The notes below the pieces were generated by a model. The model was not told the DNA's origin. It worked only from the letters and a program-made list of their open reading frames with translations, and did no database searches. Shown piece by piece: positions 45,698 through 56,708 of a stretch of DNA of 64,000 bases (position 1 is the first letter of the stretch; each line of letters opens with the position of its first letter). Where the stretch lies: NCBI GenBank assembly GCA_022835595.1, contig BQUP01000003.1, forward strand, positions 1,122,629-1,186,628, given 5' to 3'. The DNA is from Cystobasidium ongulense (taxonomy: Eukaryota > Basidiomycota > Cystobasidiomycetes > Cystobasidiales > Cystobasidiaceae). Made by a program: the position numbers and the translations under genes.

Positions 45698-48009
45698 ATG
45701 ACCCACCAAGATGCGGAGCCGGTCATGCTCGCCACCGCCGATTCTCGAGTACACCACCACCTTCAAAGCCAAGGCCCTGTTGAACAGCTCGACGATGTGA
45801 AAGCAGAGCATCAAGAGCACGAAACAATCTACGAAGGTGGCCAACTCCCTCGAGCTATATTGACTACTGCTTCAGAGCAAGACCCTGATATCGCCCCTGA
45901 TGTTCAAATCCGAGCTATCAGTGAGTCGTTACCGAATTGATATTGCTTCATTTCTACCTGTTCAACTCTGAAATTTTCGTTTTCTAGTTGTCACCATAAC
46001 CGCCGGACTCTTCTGGATCTCTCTCCTCTTCACAATTACCGTCCTCAATGCTTTCACACGCAATATCACAGCAGCACTGGGTGAATCAGGCAAAGGTGCT
46101 TGGATATACAATGCTTTTAATCTCGTTACTGTCGTGATGGCTCCTATCACAAGTTATTTCTCCGATATTCATGGTCGAGTGAGTCATACCTACTGTGCAT
46201 TTCTGCTGTTTGCAAAGAAATTTGTGTCAGTGGCTGTTCAAGGTATTGACGATGATATTCCACTCCGGTTCTATCTACTGGCAGAAATGGTTTATTGTCA
46301 TCCCGCTAGCTTGTGGTATCGCTGGCGCTGCTATCGCTTCCAAAGCCAACTCGATGAACATGTTAATCGCCGGCACCGCCATCCTTGGTATTGGCGGTTC
46401 TCCTCTGGGCATCGTTACTGCTATTCCCTCTGTGAGTTTGAAGTCACACAGACAACGGAGCGAGTCCGCCCAGGTAAGATTCCTAGCTAATGTTACATTG
46501 CCTCTGCAGGAAGTCCTTCCACATCGATATCGAAGTTTTGGACAGGCCGTCGTCTTCTCCATGTCATCAGTCGGAGCTCTTCCCGCCCTATTGGGCATCT
46601 CCAAAGCGATACAGAACGACCCCGTCGACGGCTGGCGAACAATGTTCTACGCTCTCATCGGCTCATACTCATTAATGACTGTCCTATGGGCCGTGGCATA
46701 TCGACCACCACCACGTCGCACAGAATTAACAGAAGAAAGTCCAAAACTGGACTATATCGGTTATGCACTACTAGCATTTGCAGTCGTCTTATTCCTTCTG
46801 GGTTTGATCTGGGGAGGTAATACCTATCCATGGAAATCTGGAAAAGTATTAGGACCATTAATAGCTGGATTGATCTTATTTATAGTATTAGGGATGTGGG
46901 AATGGAAAGGTAAAAAAGATGGAATTTTCCACCATGGTTTATTCCAAGATAGAAATTTCCCTTTAGTTTTAATAGCTATTGCTATTGAAGGATTCGTTTA
47001 CGTTGCTTGGAGTTCTTTATATCCAGCTCAAGTAGCTACTGTTTATGAACATGATGTTTTTAAAGCTGGTATTCTTACTACTCCTTTCACTTATGCTTTC
47101 TTACCGAGTGTTTTACTTGGTGGTTGGTATGCTAGTCGGTTTAAGGACAATGTAACTCCTGTCATTGTGAGTTTCGGCGCTGGGTTTCTCCTTCTCCTCC
47201 TCACAGAATCCTACACTGACATCTTTAATTGTTTATCTAGTTTGGCTTCACCCTCTTCTTGGGCAGCTGCATAGGATTGTAAGCATCGAATAAGCTCGTG
47301 GTGTTATTTTGGGATTATTCGTTGACGTTCTTCCTTATTATCGTTCACTTATCTGCAGCTGCCTCGCCCGACCCGGTCAGAAAGGTCTTTTCGTAGCCAT
47401 GGACGCTGTCGCTGGATTCGGGTTTGGAATGCCTTTGACCTTCCTGACCGTCATCGCGCAATTTGCAGTAAGCACGCTCGTCTTCCACTTGCATTTAGAG
47501 CTCAGTACTTGGATGAACCTTTACGCTCGCAGGTCCCACCCGCTCTCATTGGCACTGCAACAAGTATCGTTCTCTCAGCTCGCTCCCTGGCTGGTGGAGT
47601 AGGCGTTGCGGTCGTCACATCCATTTTGAATTCCAACACTGGATCAAAGATTCCGGAATATGTAGCTGCTGCGGTTCTCCCACCCCCACTCAGTGCGAAT
47701 CCAGCTCAGCTTGGAGTGATTATCGGCGCAGCGACAGGGAATGGAGAATTGATAGCAGCAATCATGCAAGGACAGGTTCCAGGAATAACGCCCCAAATCT
47801 TTGGAGCGGCTACAGAGGCAGCTACGAGGGCATTTGCAGATAGCTATAGGTTAGCTTGGATACCAATTATAGTGCTTTCTGGAGTTGGATTAGCTAGTAT
47901 CATGCTACTCAAGAGGAACAAGAGACAGTTTGATTATGTTATTGATGCGCCGCTGGAACATGTTCATCACCGACGTGCACATACACCAGCGAAGGCAGAG
48001 GGCGTCTAA
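45698..48009 (+). CDS. TRI12/siderophore-type major facilitator transporter
   Basis: Proton-coupled efflux or siderophore transporter of the 14-helix DHA2-like group, about 613 residues. Exons are 45698-45920, 45988-46178, 46285-46431, 46510-47166, 47241-47278, 47359-47467 and 47533-48009; all phases close. A hydrophilic N-terminus leads into helix 1 (VTITAGLFWISLLFTITVLN). The loop between helices 2 and 3 reads DIHGRKWF, the MFS signature. Other family-like parts are AGTAILGIGGSPLGI, RTMFYALIGSY, FIVLGMWEWKGKKDGIFHH and LAGGVGVAVVTSIL. The C-terminal tail is short and basic. One exon is 38 bases. The middle of exon 4 (about 46740-47160) switches to A/T-ending codons. Cargo is unknown; nearby P450s make a toxin or metabolite efflux role possible. 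Confidence 0.87.
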
Positions 48010-48350
48010 AGGGGAGTGACAGGTAAAACCGGAGGAGATTCGACCTGTATCAGAGTAATTCTTCAGAGTAGTGCTATTCATTCGGATGACTCGGTGCATG
48101 TAATATTCGAGTGTATGCTGTGCAAGGATACAGGGAGTCTTGAGAGGTGCTCGAAGGTGTAATCTATGCCATGACTGGACTAGGCGAGTATGGCGTGCTG
48201 TACGAGTCAATGCAGATGTTTTCTGCAGATGGATGTGTTTGCCACCACTCTGTTGCCACCCGCCACAGCTTGCCGGCGGCCGGGAAGCAAGGAAGGCAAG
48301 GGCTTGGGGAGAGAAAAGAGCTGGACTGACTCGAGCAGCTGCGAGCAAGT

Positions 48351-48374
48351 GAGAGAGAGAGAGAGAGAGAGAGA
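48351..48374 (+). repeat. (GA)12 microsatellite
   Basis: An uninterrupted run of twelve GA units between the transporter and cyclin genes. Confidence 0.9.
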
Positions 48375-48520
48375 CTGGCAGTGGATTGACAGAGTGAGCA
48401 AGCTATGCGCATGCTTCTCGCTTTCCGCCGGGTGCTGATGCTTTTGGCCAGCGTGACTTGGTTGAGCAGGCGCACTGAAGCAAGTCAAAGCAGGCAGGCA
48501 GGCAAGACGACGCCGTTGAC

Positions 48521-48550
48521 TGGACTGGACTGGACTGGACTGGACTGGAC
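48521..48550 (+). repeat. (TGGAC)6 pentanucleotide array
   Basis: Six perfect tandem copies of TGGAC. A pentamer is not a multiple of three, so this agrees with the stretch being non-coding. Confidence 0.9.
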
Positions 48551-49039
48551 AGCTCTACAAGCACACCGGATAGCAAGCACAATCAAGTCAGGAGTTTCCC
48601 CATCAAGCTCGTGTCTGACAAGGCCGCAGAACAGACAGACAGACGCTCAAGGGCTATTGAAGACTCGGACTGCACCAAGCCGTCCTAGCTGCGTGCATCC
48701 ACTACCGACTACCACTCCCACCACTCCTTGACTGCGTGTGGTGCTCACTCTCGTCTCGCTGGACTCGCGCCTTTGACTGCTGCTCGCCTTTGAGAGCAGA
48801 ACGAGATAAAGACAAGACAAGCAAGACAAAGGCCGACCAAGCTGAGAGAATAAAGCAGTGCAAAGCTGCTGCATCGACAAGCCTCATTGTACGCTGGACC
48901 ATCGTCTGCTATATTCTCAAAGTCTATCTGTCCCAATTCCATCTTTTTGCGATCATATCACGGCGTTGGACGTATACTCGCAGCTTCAGGAAGACAGAAG
49001 GACACCGCAGACGGACCAACACACAGCAAGCACACCACC

Positions 49040-49096
49040 ATGGAGAACTCATACACTGCCTCATCACCCATCAACGTCGCTCAGACTGCTCTCTGA
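49040..49096 (+). other. Possible upstream ORF (18 codons) in the cyclin leader
   Basis: An ATG in the context CACCACCATGG, the best initiation context in the region, opens an 18-codon frame closed by TGA at 49094-49096. It lies about 940 bases before the cyclin ATG. It matters only if the transcript starts upstream of it. Confidence 0.35.
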
Positions 49097-50038
49097 ACAG
49101 AGGTAGCCCGCACAATACTCGCACGCACTCGCTCAACAGCATAGCAACTGAACCCAGGTTCTTGGAGGAGCACTCTCCTAGGCCATCCACTCCAGCTATA
49201 CATCTCATCCCATTCTATCTCGTACTCTCGTCCAACCAGCCATCACCGCTTAAATCGCCACCATCTTCACGCACCTCAAGCTTCCTCGGTGCATACCCAA
49301 ACAACGCACAAAGCTGATTCCACGTCCTGACGGGAGATCCAACATCCGCGTGACAAGCTTGTACGTTCCGAGGTGAGTTGTTGCGCTGAACCTGGACCAT
49401 GCTTGCTTTCATTGCGGTCCTGGCTATGCGTCCGTCGTATGCAGGATAGCAGATACTTTCATCGAGAGGCTATACATTCAGCCGCTGGGCTGTAGCAACA
49501 TCGCATGCTGACTTGTCCATCCTTGTACTCCCTCGTGACTACTGCAGTGCTTCGACACCTTGGAAGACTTTTCTACGCCTCGCCTCCACCCCCAACTCTG
49601 GTCACAAGTCCGAAGAAAGCGATATAACGCCAGACGACTTGACCTCGACAGGACATACAGGTACGAAGAGTTCCTTCGTATAGCACAGACGCATCACACC
49701 CGGTCTATATTTCATCTACCATCCTCTCTCTACTCCCTCTCTCTTTCCGAACAATCACCGACGAACCATTACAGTCCGCCACGGTCCTATTTTGCCACCA
49801 TCTTCTACAAACAGCCATACGTATACTCCTCCGACACGCCTTATCTCTAAGCAGAGCCGACCAAGCAGCGATCCAAGGAAGCAGCTTACACTACTTCACT
49901 CCCATCGCTCTACATCTCGCAAGGAAGCTTTACCGGCTATCTCGGATCGATTCATACGCCACATCCATTATACGCAGTTTAGCAGGACCAGATTACCTAA
50001 ACATCAAGCAAGTGCTACTGCAGGCATTCTTCATCAAC

Positions 50039-52139
50039 ATGCCTCCCATACAAGCGTCCTACGACCACAACGAGCTCGCATACGCGGCAGCTCCCTACCG
50101 TCCCCGCTCTCGACAGCGCACCACTTCACTACGAGGTGACAGTCTGCGCGAAAGGCCTTCGTCGGTCAACGGCATGAACAGTCTGACTGTAGATGGACGG
50201 CCTATCTTATCATCCACTCCTCTGGGAAGCTTTGCCGGACCTCAGCACCTCGCACAATGTATGTCTGACAAGCCGTCTGCTTTTTTGGCGGACACGAAAA
50301 CACATGGTACTGACGTATGAATTGTTGGCATATCTTCTATGACCTTCTATCTCTACACATGGATCATCGCACCATATTACCATATTACTCACCACACTGC
50401 TTCCTCCCGTGAATGCAACAGACTCGGACTACCCATCTCTCCCTTCGCCACTTCGACACACAACCACAGCCTCGTCGTCCGACGGGCCAGGCTCAGCTTC
50501 CTCTTTCGCTTCATCGTACGCCTCGGGATCAAGTGCTCCTACTTCAATAGGCCATTCAGACATCCTACACGAGTCGCCAGAGGCATTGCAGTTGCACCCC
50601 AAGTATCCTCACCACGGTGCTTTTGCCACTACGGAGCAAATCAATTATCCAGTCGCCACAAGCGGCAGGCTGGCAGGCAATGGCAGTGGACGCCCTGCTC
50701 TACACGGCTCGACAAGCTATGTCGACTCACTCGGCAGTCATCCAGCTCCACCTGCACACGCCAATGCTTTTGCTCCACTCCAACTGGATTCAGCCACTGC
50801 GCAAGAGTTGGACGAAGAACCTCCGCTCACACTGCCTCAGCCCTGGGCTATCGAACGACAAAGGTCGCAAAGCAATTATGGTCTTCTTAGACGACCCTCG
50901 TTGTCGACTGGCCTGTCGAGTAGCTTGAGTCGCAGTCATAGCTTGCTGTCATCGTTGATGGGCGCTGCTGCGAGTGCAGACCGCCTGTCGAGCAGTCTCG
51001 ACTTTAGTCAGTCAAGGAGCAGGTCCCCAATCCCTCGACCATCGCTCTCAACTTCCACCTCGTCCTCCATACATGGACAGTCTGCTATCCCTCCTGACAT
51101 GCCCAAGAACAAGTTTGTTGAAGGATTAGTCGGAGCAGCTTGCATTGCTGTTGAAGTAGTTTGGAAGGTACCAGACTCGCCAAGTACATTACTCAATCGT
51201 GGTATAGAAGGATCATCCAGCCAAGCCAGTGTTCTACCTTTGAGACACTTCATTAAAGAAGTGTTGAGAAGAAGTAGATCTACATGCTCCACTCTACAGA
51301 CTGCTCTGTATTACATTCACAAGAGTAGAGACATAATTAGGGAAAGAGTACGAGCCGCTGAAGAAGCTAAAATACAATTGATGAGGATTAAATCATCTGG
51401 CCAAGTCGATGCTGGCAATTGGAATGGTTTCACCCTTCCTTCCCCTCCTTATGGAGAACATGATCGTCTCACCTCTGGAATGGGTTCTTCCCCTCCTTCA
51501 CCTAGAGATGTAGCCAACTTACTGGCAAAAGTTAGAGATCCAGTTCTATGTGGAAGAAGAATGTTCTTAGCTGCTCTCATCTGCGCTTCTAAATTCCTTC
51601 AAGATCGGACATACTCGAATAGAGCATGGGCGAAAATCTCCTCATTACCTTGCCTTGAGGTCAATTCCAACGAAAAAGCTTTCCTTGAAGTGCTGGATTA
51701 CAATCTTTGTGTCAAGGCAGATTTGTTCCATAATTGGACTAGAAGGTTACAAAACCTGGCGGATAAACAAGATCGGAAACAACCTTTATCACAATTGCCA
51801 GTTGGAGCTGTTCCATCACAGCAAAGAGCATTGTTAGGCTCGCAATTAGCAGCAGCGCAGCTCAGGGATGGCTTAGAACGATCAACTTCGGAATACCTCC
51901 CTGCTCCAGCTGCAGTAGAGACGAGAGCGAGACCATCTTTCTCATCGGCGCAAACCACTGCAAATATACTCCCAAGACCTCCTCTCTCTCAAGCCGGACG
52001 ATCTTTAACTTCAACGTCGGCATTCCCTTCTCTACAGTCGGAACCTTCGAGGAGATTCGCTTCGGGTTTTAACCATCCCTGTTCGGAATTTGCTAGACAC
52101 ATTGGAGATTGGTCTGCCATTGATAATATGGTTCTATAA
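50039..52139 (+). CDS. Pho80/PCL-type cyclin (Pcl5/Clg1-like)
   Basis: Regulatory partner of a Pho85-type cyclin-dependent kinase, about 645 residues. Exons are 50039-50258 and 50422-52139, joined in phase 1. A long Ser/Pro-rich N-terminus precedes a cyclin box that begins near FVEGLVGAACIAVEVVW. It continues with LRHFIKEVLRRSRSTCSTLQ, is interrupted by a Pro/Ser loop and resumes with CGRRMFLAALICASKFLQDR. The next part, SNRAWAKISSLPCLEVNSNE followed by AFLEVLDYNLCV, is the hallmark of Pcl5/Clg1-type cyclins. In yeast these control starvation responses such as Gcn4 turnover; that role here is inferred. The C-terminal 150 residues are low complexity and end without a recognised motif, so a further 3' exon cannot be excluded. 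Confidence 0.83.
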
Positions 52140-53979
52140 CCGGACTATCCAAGGACCACTCGACGATATCTGTCTGCACAGCTTCACACACGCACAGCAA
52201 GCTGTTAACCAGGAACAGTTCCCTTCTCTCAGTAAGATTCCCTTTTCTGTAGTGTGTTGTAAGAGTTTGTATACCATCAAGGGTCAGTTTGTCTCGTTTA
52301 TTTCATCGCAAGTGTGGTCAGAAGGTTGCCTCAAAAGTGTCCAACGATATCAGGTTGGCGCAAAATACCAAAGTATTGCCCTAGTGAAGAGTCTTCCGGT
52401 ATTGTAATTTCACCGTTCATAATGCAAGAGGTTTCAAATCACTGCGTTATGTTCTCTACCTTATCACCTCAATCTGTGTGATTTCGCTCCCTTTTCCAAT
52501 CTGTAGCTAGCTTTCTCCTCTAGACCTTTCCCGTTTCTACACTACCGTTATCTGTCATCTAGTTTTAGCGCAGATTCATAATAACAAATCGTGTACTAGC
52601 CCGTGATACCTATGAAAGAAATGAAGTAAAAGGTCTTCAGATCCGGACTGTTTGTGCTTGCATTTATTACATTTGCTAACTAAAAGTGCTCGAGGCGAGT
52701 GCTTTGTCGTCTTCTTTGATCCGTACGCCTCGATATTGTTATCGTCCTTCGGCTGCAGCTGTCACTACGTGCGCATGCGCGTCGAGGTCTATTCTGCAAA
52801 GAGCATGCCTGTCATGAATCCGATATTGATGTGGACAAATCTGTCATCGTTTGGTATGTAGCCTCGATGACAGCTACACATCAGTAGCATGTTAGTAAAT
52901 CGTGGCATGATAGTTCAACACGATGTCATCTCTCTTCCGGCCTCCGCTTCCTCAGTTCAGATCCGGGCTTTTCTTGTTAGCAGCCAATTGATAGCATGTC
53001 TACGCTACGCCAATCATCCACCACTCGACAGCTTGAGATATGTGACATGCTATATCGTCAAGAGGTTATGGCCGGAGTGGTCTTCCTGGCGCGATAGATC
53101 CACCGTCAAGAGACGAGAATTTCGAATTCATGTCTAGAATTTGTTCTAACTGTCTCGTATTAGCGTCTCAACGCTTCGATTGGTTGTATACCGCGTACAC
53201 AGGATGGGGCACGACATCAGAGCCAGATCGCAAGCTGCAAGGATGGCTGATAGGGAGATAGAAGCTGGAGCTTTGATGGCATGTTCCCTGGGAAAAGCAT
53301 TTGAGATGTTAGAAACGGTTGATCATTCTTTAAATGTCCCTCGAGTACCTTCGTGGCCGCGTTTATGTGTGCTTTCAAGATGACAAACGACCGGGAGTAC
53401 TCTAGTCCTGCATGGACTCAGATTCCGGGACTCAGTGCCCTAGAACTGAAGGAGTTTGAGAGACAATTCCTTGATCAGTACCAATTACTGTTTGTACGCC
53501 AGCAGAGATACTTTTGAGAGTTGGATCAGGGAACTTGGAAGCCTCGGCCGAGAACTCGACATGCAGGCCTTCGCTGCATAAAGGCAAGTTTCGCGTGACA
53601 ATGCCTCTTATTGAGCAACGTGGGCAGCTGAAAAGAGAGCTTTCTCCAAGATGGTCTTTCTTTGTCTAAGAGAAAAGCCACATTTGAGGAAGATGTCTTC
53701 AATTTCCCATTATCCCTTATCAAAGCTTGTAGAATTGAGGATTAGGGCAGGTGGAAGCATAGGATACATGTTTCCGGCAAGCGAGCTACATTTAGCTGTG
53801 ATACTATGGGAAACTGCGTCAGCTATCAGTCTAAGGATGTGCGAGAATCAGAGCTTACCTATATACTCTTTGAAATATCGGAACGTGACAGAACTTCGAA
53901 AACTAGCACTTCACTTAACAACTTTGCCATCGCATCTAGTCGCGAAGCAATAAATCGGAGCCCTTGGCACCTACATACG
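52140..53979. other. Convergent intergenic interval, no gene seen
   Basis: 1.8 kb between the 3' ends of the cyclin and P450 copy 2. Open frames of 60-105 codons occur on both strands, without domains, signal peptides or splice-consistent continuation. I see no repeat or transposon ends. Confidence 0.5.
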
Positions 53980-56259
53980 TTATACTCTCCGAACCTTGAG
54001 CGGTAGCTGAGCACCTTCGTCTATTCTGCCTTCAATTACAGGTCGCATGACGATATTCGTTCGGAAAGTAATTCTTTCTCCGCTTGGCTGGAAATCAAAC
54101 TTGTTGACCAGGACAGCCGCAATTGTTTTGACTTCTAGTAAAGCGAAGCGATAGCCTAGATTAAAGGGTGGGAACGGACCTTTTAGTTTCGTCCCTTTTC
54201 AAGTTCGTTCAGGTGGCGCATCTCACCTATACATCCTCTGATGAAGATATAATTGTACATTTCAGTTCTTGTTCCGGCATGCCTTTTAATCTGATGAAAC
54301 TCACCTTGGTCCGCCTAAGAAGCTCAAGATCGGCGACCACGTTTCAAATGCTTTACTTTGCTTTTTCAGCTGGCCTTCATTGTGAAGCCAACGGTCCGGT
54401 CTGAAAAGCTCGGCGTCTGCCCCAAAGAGCTGTTTGTTTCTGTTGACCTGCATAATGTCGATTGCGACTGTCTGACCACGAGGAATATATATAGAGTCCA
54501 GCAACTTTCCATCACGCCCTCTTACAGGCTCCGATAAAGGCAGAACATCATCATCTACGGCTTCTCTTACAGTCAAAGCCACTGGTGGCAGTACTCGCAG
54601 AGTTTCGCGCTGGAAGAAATCACAGCAAAGTGTCAGTGTCAGCTCTGGAGTGCGCTCAGTCTTGCAGACTCATCTAAGCATTACTCACGACTACAGCATC
54701 CAAATATGGTAGGCTACTCAATTCTTCCGCATTGAGACTGCTTCTCCCTTCAGACTCCGCCAATCCGTAGGCCTCTTTCAGCTCCATTCTTAATTTGTGC
54801 TGTACATCTGGATAGCAAGCAAGCTCGTGAAGAAGGAAAGTCAGAGCAGTACCTGTGTGTCAAAAGTGAGGTGAGCGTGTGTGAAGCCTGATAGGCTTGG
54901 AAAGGAACTCACTGGAAGTCTCATGACCGGCAAGAAGGAAGACTGTAGTTCGTGCCGAGCAGTCTTAGCGATCTGGACAGTGCCCATGTGTATGCAGTGC
55001 TTGAAGCTGACTTACCTGAGACAGTGCCTTGAATCTGCAGCCAATTATGATTGTATAAGCCATTTGCTTTGAGATGTGTCAAGGCACATCGGTCCACCTG
55101 AAGACTCACCTCATCATCTTTCATCTTGTCTTTCTCGGTTCTAGAAAGTTTATTGGCTCTAACGATGCAGCTAAGGAGATCCTTCTTTCCTTCCAGTTCT
55201 TCCGAGTCTGCCACTTCTAGCTTATCACCCAGCATTGCTTTGCTCTCCTCCTTCATGAGCGCCATGGACGCTTTAGCTGCTTTGATCTGTGGTAGAGGTA
55301 ACTTGGCAAGTAGTGGAAGCTTGTTCAGAACTCGGATGATGAGGAAGAGTAGAGGGGTCAATGGACGTGGACGCAGCATTAAATTAAATGCATTGATCAA
55401 TTCATGCTCGTCTTGATCCAGTGACCCAACATGATAGCCGAAACCGGCTGAGCAGATGACTTCTAGGGTTGCTTTTGAAAGCCAATTCAGGATCGAATCC
55501 AGTTTTGCGTAGCCATCGCCTGTCTTTTCAGCTTCGACGACCTTGTCCAGACGAGCGGCTAGCTGAAGACCGAATGGGATCAGCAATACTACATAATTCA
55601 CATACCATTATAGCAAGGTAGCAAGGCCCACCTTTTCTGCCATCTCTGTAAATATCGGAAGATAAGTGTTTGTTTGTGCTTGCGTGAAGCTGGGAGTCAT
55701 GATGCGCCTCTGTCTCTTGTGTACATCCCCTTCAACGGTAAGTAGGCCGCGACCGGTAAGCCGCTCCAACCCTCTGACTTCTTCTGGGGGCTTTGGGAAG
55801 TTGCTTGTCTTTTGCATGAGAATGTAGTTTATTGCCTTTTCATCTGATATGGCAATCATTTGTTCCCCCGCAAAGGCCCTGTACTGGATGACGGGGCCGT
55901 ACTTGTCTGTCAGGGTGGAAAGGTTTGATTAGCTAGAATGTAGGTGCTTATTCGCCGCCTCGACTCACCAAACCAGCGAGCGTGGTGAACGCCAGTCTGG
56001 TCTCTGAACTGCTCAAGCTGCCTGCCGAACAGGAGAGATCGTCCAACAGAGGGCCCAGCGATGTTCCTCAGCGGGGAGAAGTATTCCGGATAGACCCATA
56101 GTTTCCACGCGGTGTATATCAGCAGTGTTGAGAGCAGAGTCCTGTGTATCGGGCTTCAGTGTGCGATGAAGTGCACGTGAAAACGGCACCTGCTCACCAC
56201 GCGACAAGAGCCGCAGGCACTCTGTCCAGCGCCAACACCTGAGCTGCGTGGGTCAGCAT
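53980..56259 (-). CDS. Cytochrome P450 (copy 2), ten exons including an 11-base exon
   Basis: Membrane-anchored P450, about 555 residues. Exons are 56259-56198, 56141-55969, 55906-55632, 55562-55110, 55034-55016, 54942-54913, 54852-54689, 54609-54305, 54237-54227 and 54155-53980, and all phases close. The anchor is TLLSTLLIYTAWKLWVYP, followed by RNIAGPSVGRSLLFG. The I-helix LLAGHETS spans two small exons of 19 and 30 bases. The K-helix RETLR and PPV follow. The haem loop reads FLGGPRGCIGYRF only when an 11-base exon encoding most of RGCIG is included; its cysteine is residue about 496. It resembles copy 3 along the whole length, including three shared intron sites. The family is CYP-like, of the type with AGHETS and GPRGCIG. 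Substrate unknown. Confidence 0.9.
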
Positions 56260-56708
56260 AGTGCAGCCAGTCTTGTCGAGCAGATGGAGTCGACGAGTAG
56301 GAGCAGAGGCAAGCAGTGTTGCCATTGACTGTTCAGTGCCTTTCTTCCGGCAGTCCGGTCCATCAAATCAACGGGGCGCCGGGCTGACTAAGCGCACGCT
56401 GTCCGACGCTGTCACAGAGTTGGCGTGGGTCTGCCGCTGCCCACCTGCCGAGTGTAGCAAGTGTACAGGGCCTCCCTCGAATAGCTGTGTGCTTGGGGAA
56501 GCTTCAAGTCGCTGCTGCTTGTCGATTATTGTACATGGCAATTCATATACCATTTCGACATGGACAACTAACAATGCATCGCAAAAGGCAAGACTTTCTT
56601 CACCGCCAGACTGCTACACTTCATGCATCATAGGCAAACTACTATCTCACGTGAGAATTGCCAGTCTTGCTACAGGTTCACAAAGCCGATATCTCCGACT
56701 CAACCGAC
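56260..56708. promoter_or_regulatory. Intergenic between the tandem P450 genes
   Basis: 449 bases that should include the promoter of copy 2 and the 3' untranslated region of copy 3. No gene is seen. Confidence 0.45.

Larger units (their letters stand above)
48010..50038. other. Long non-coding interval, probably a long 5' leader and promoter of the cyclin gene
   Basis: Two kilobases with no supported gene. It contains a GA dinucleotide tract, a TGGAC pentamer array and an 18-codon ATG-initiated reading frame in a strong Kozak context at 49040-49096. The right half is rich in short C/A-rich tracts, typical of a transcribed leader. Several frames stay open for 60-190 codons on the plus strand, but none has recognisable protein features. 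Confidence 0.5.

Noticed and set aside
40778-48009. A biosynthetic gene cluster made of the P450, signal peptide peptidase and transporter
   Set aside because: There is no backbone synthase, the peptidase is a housekeeping gene, and neighbours on both sides are housekeeping; proximity alone is not enough.
52140-53979. Small plus-strand genes in the cyclin-P450 gap
   Set aside because: The open frames are short, lack domains and signal peptides and do not extend by plausible splicing.
54913-54963. A 51-base P450 exon starting at 54963 (acceptor AAG)
   Set aside because: It adds seven residues to the I-helix compared with the paralog. The CTACAG acceptor giving 54942 restores equal length and is a better splice site.
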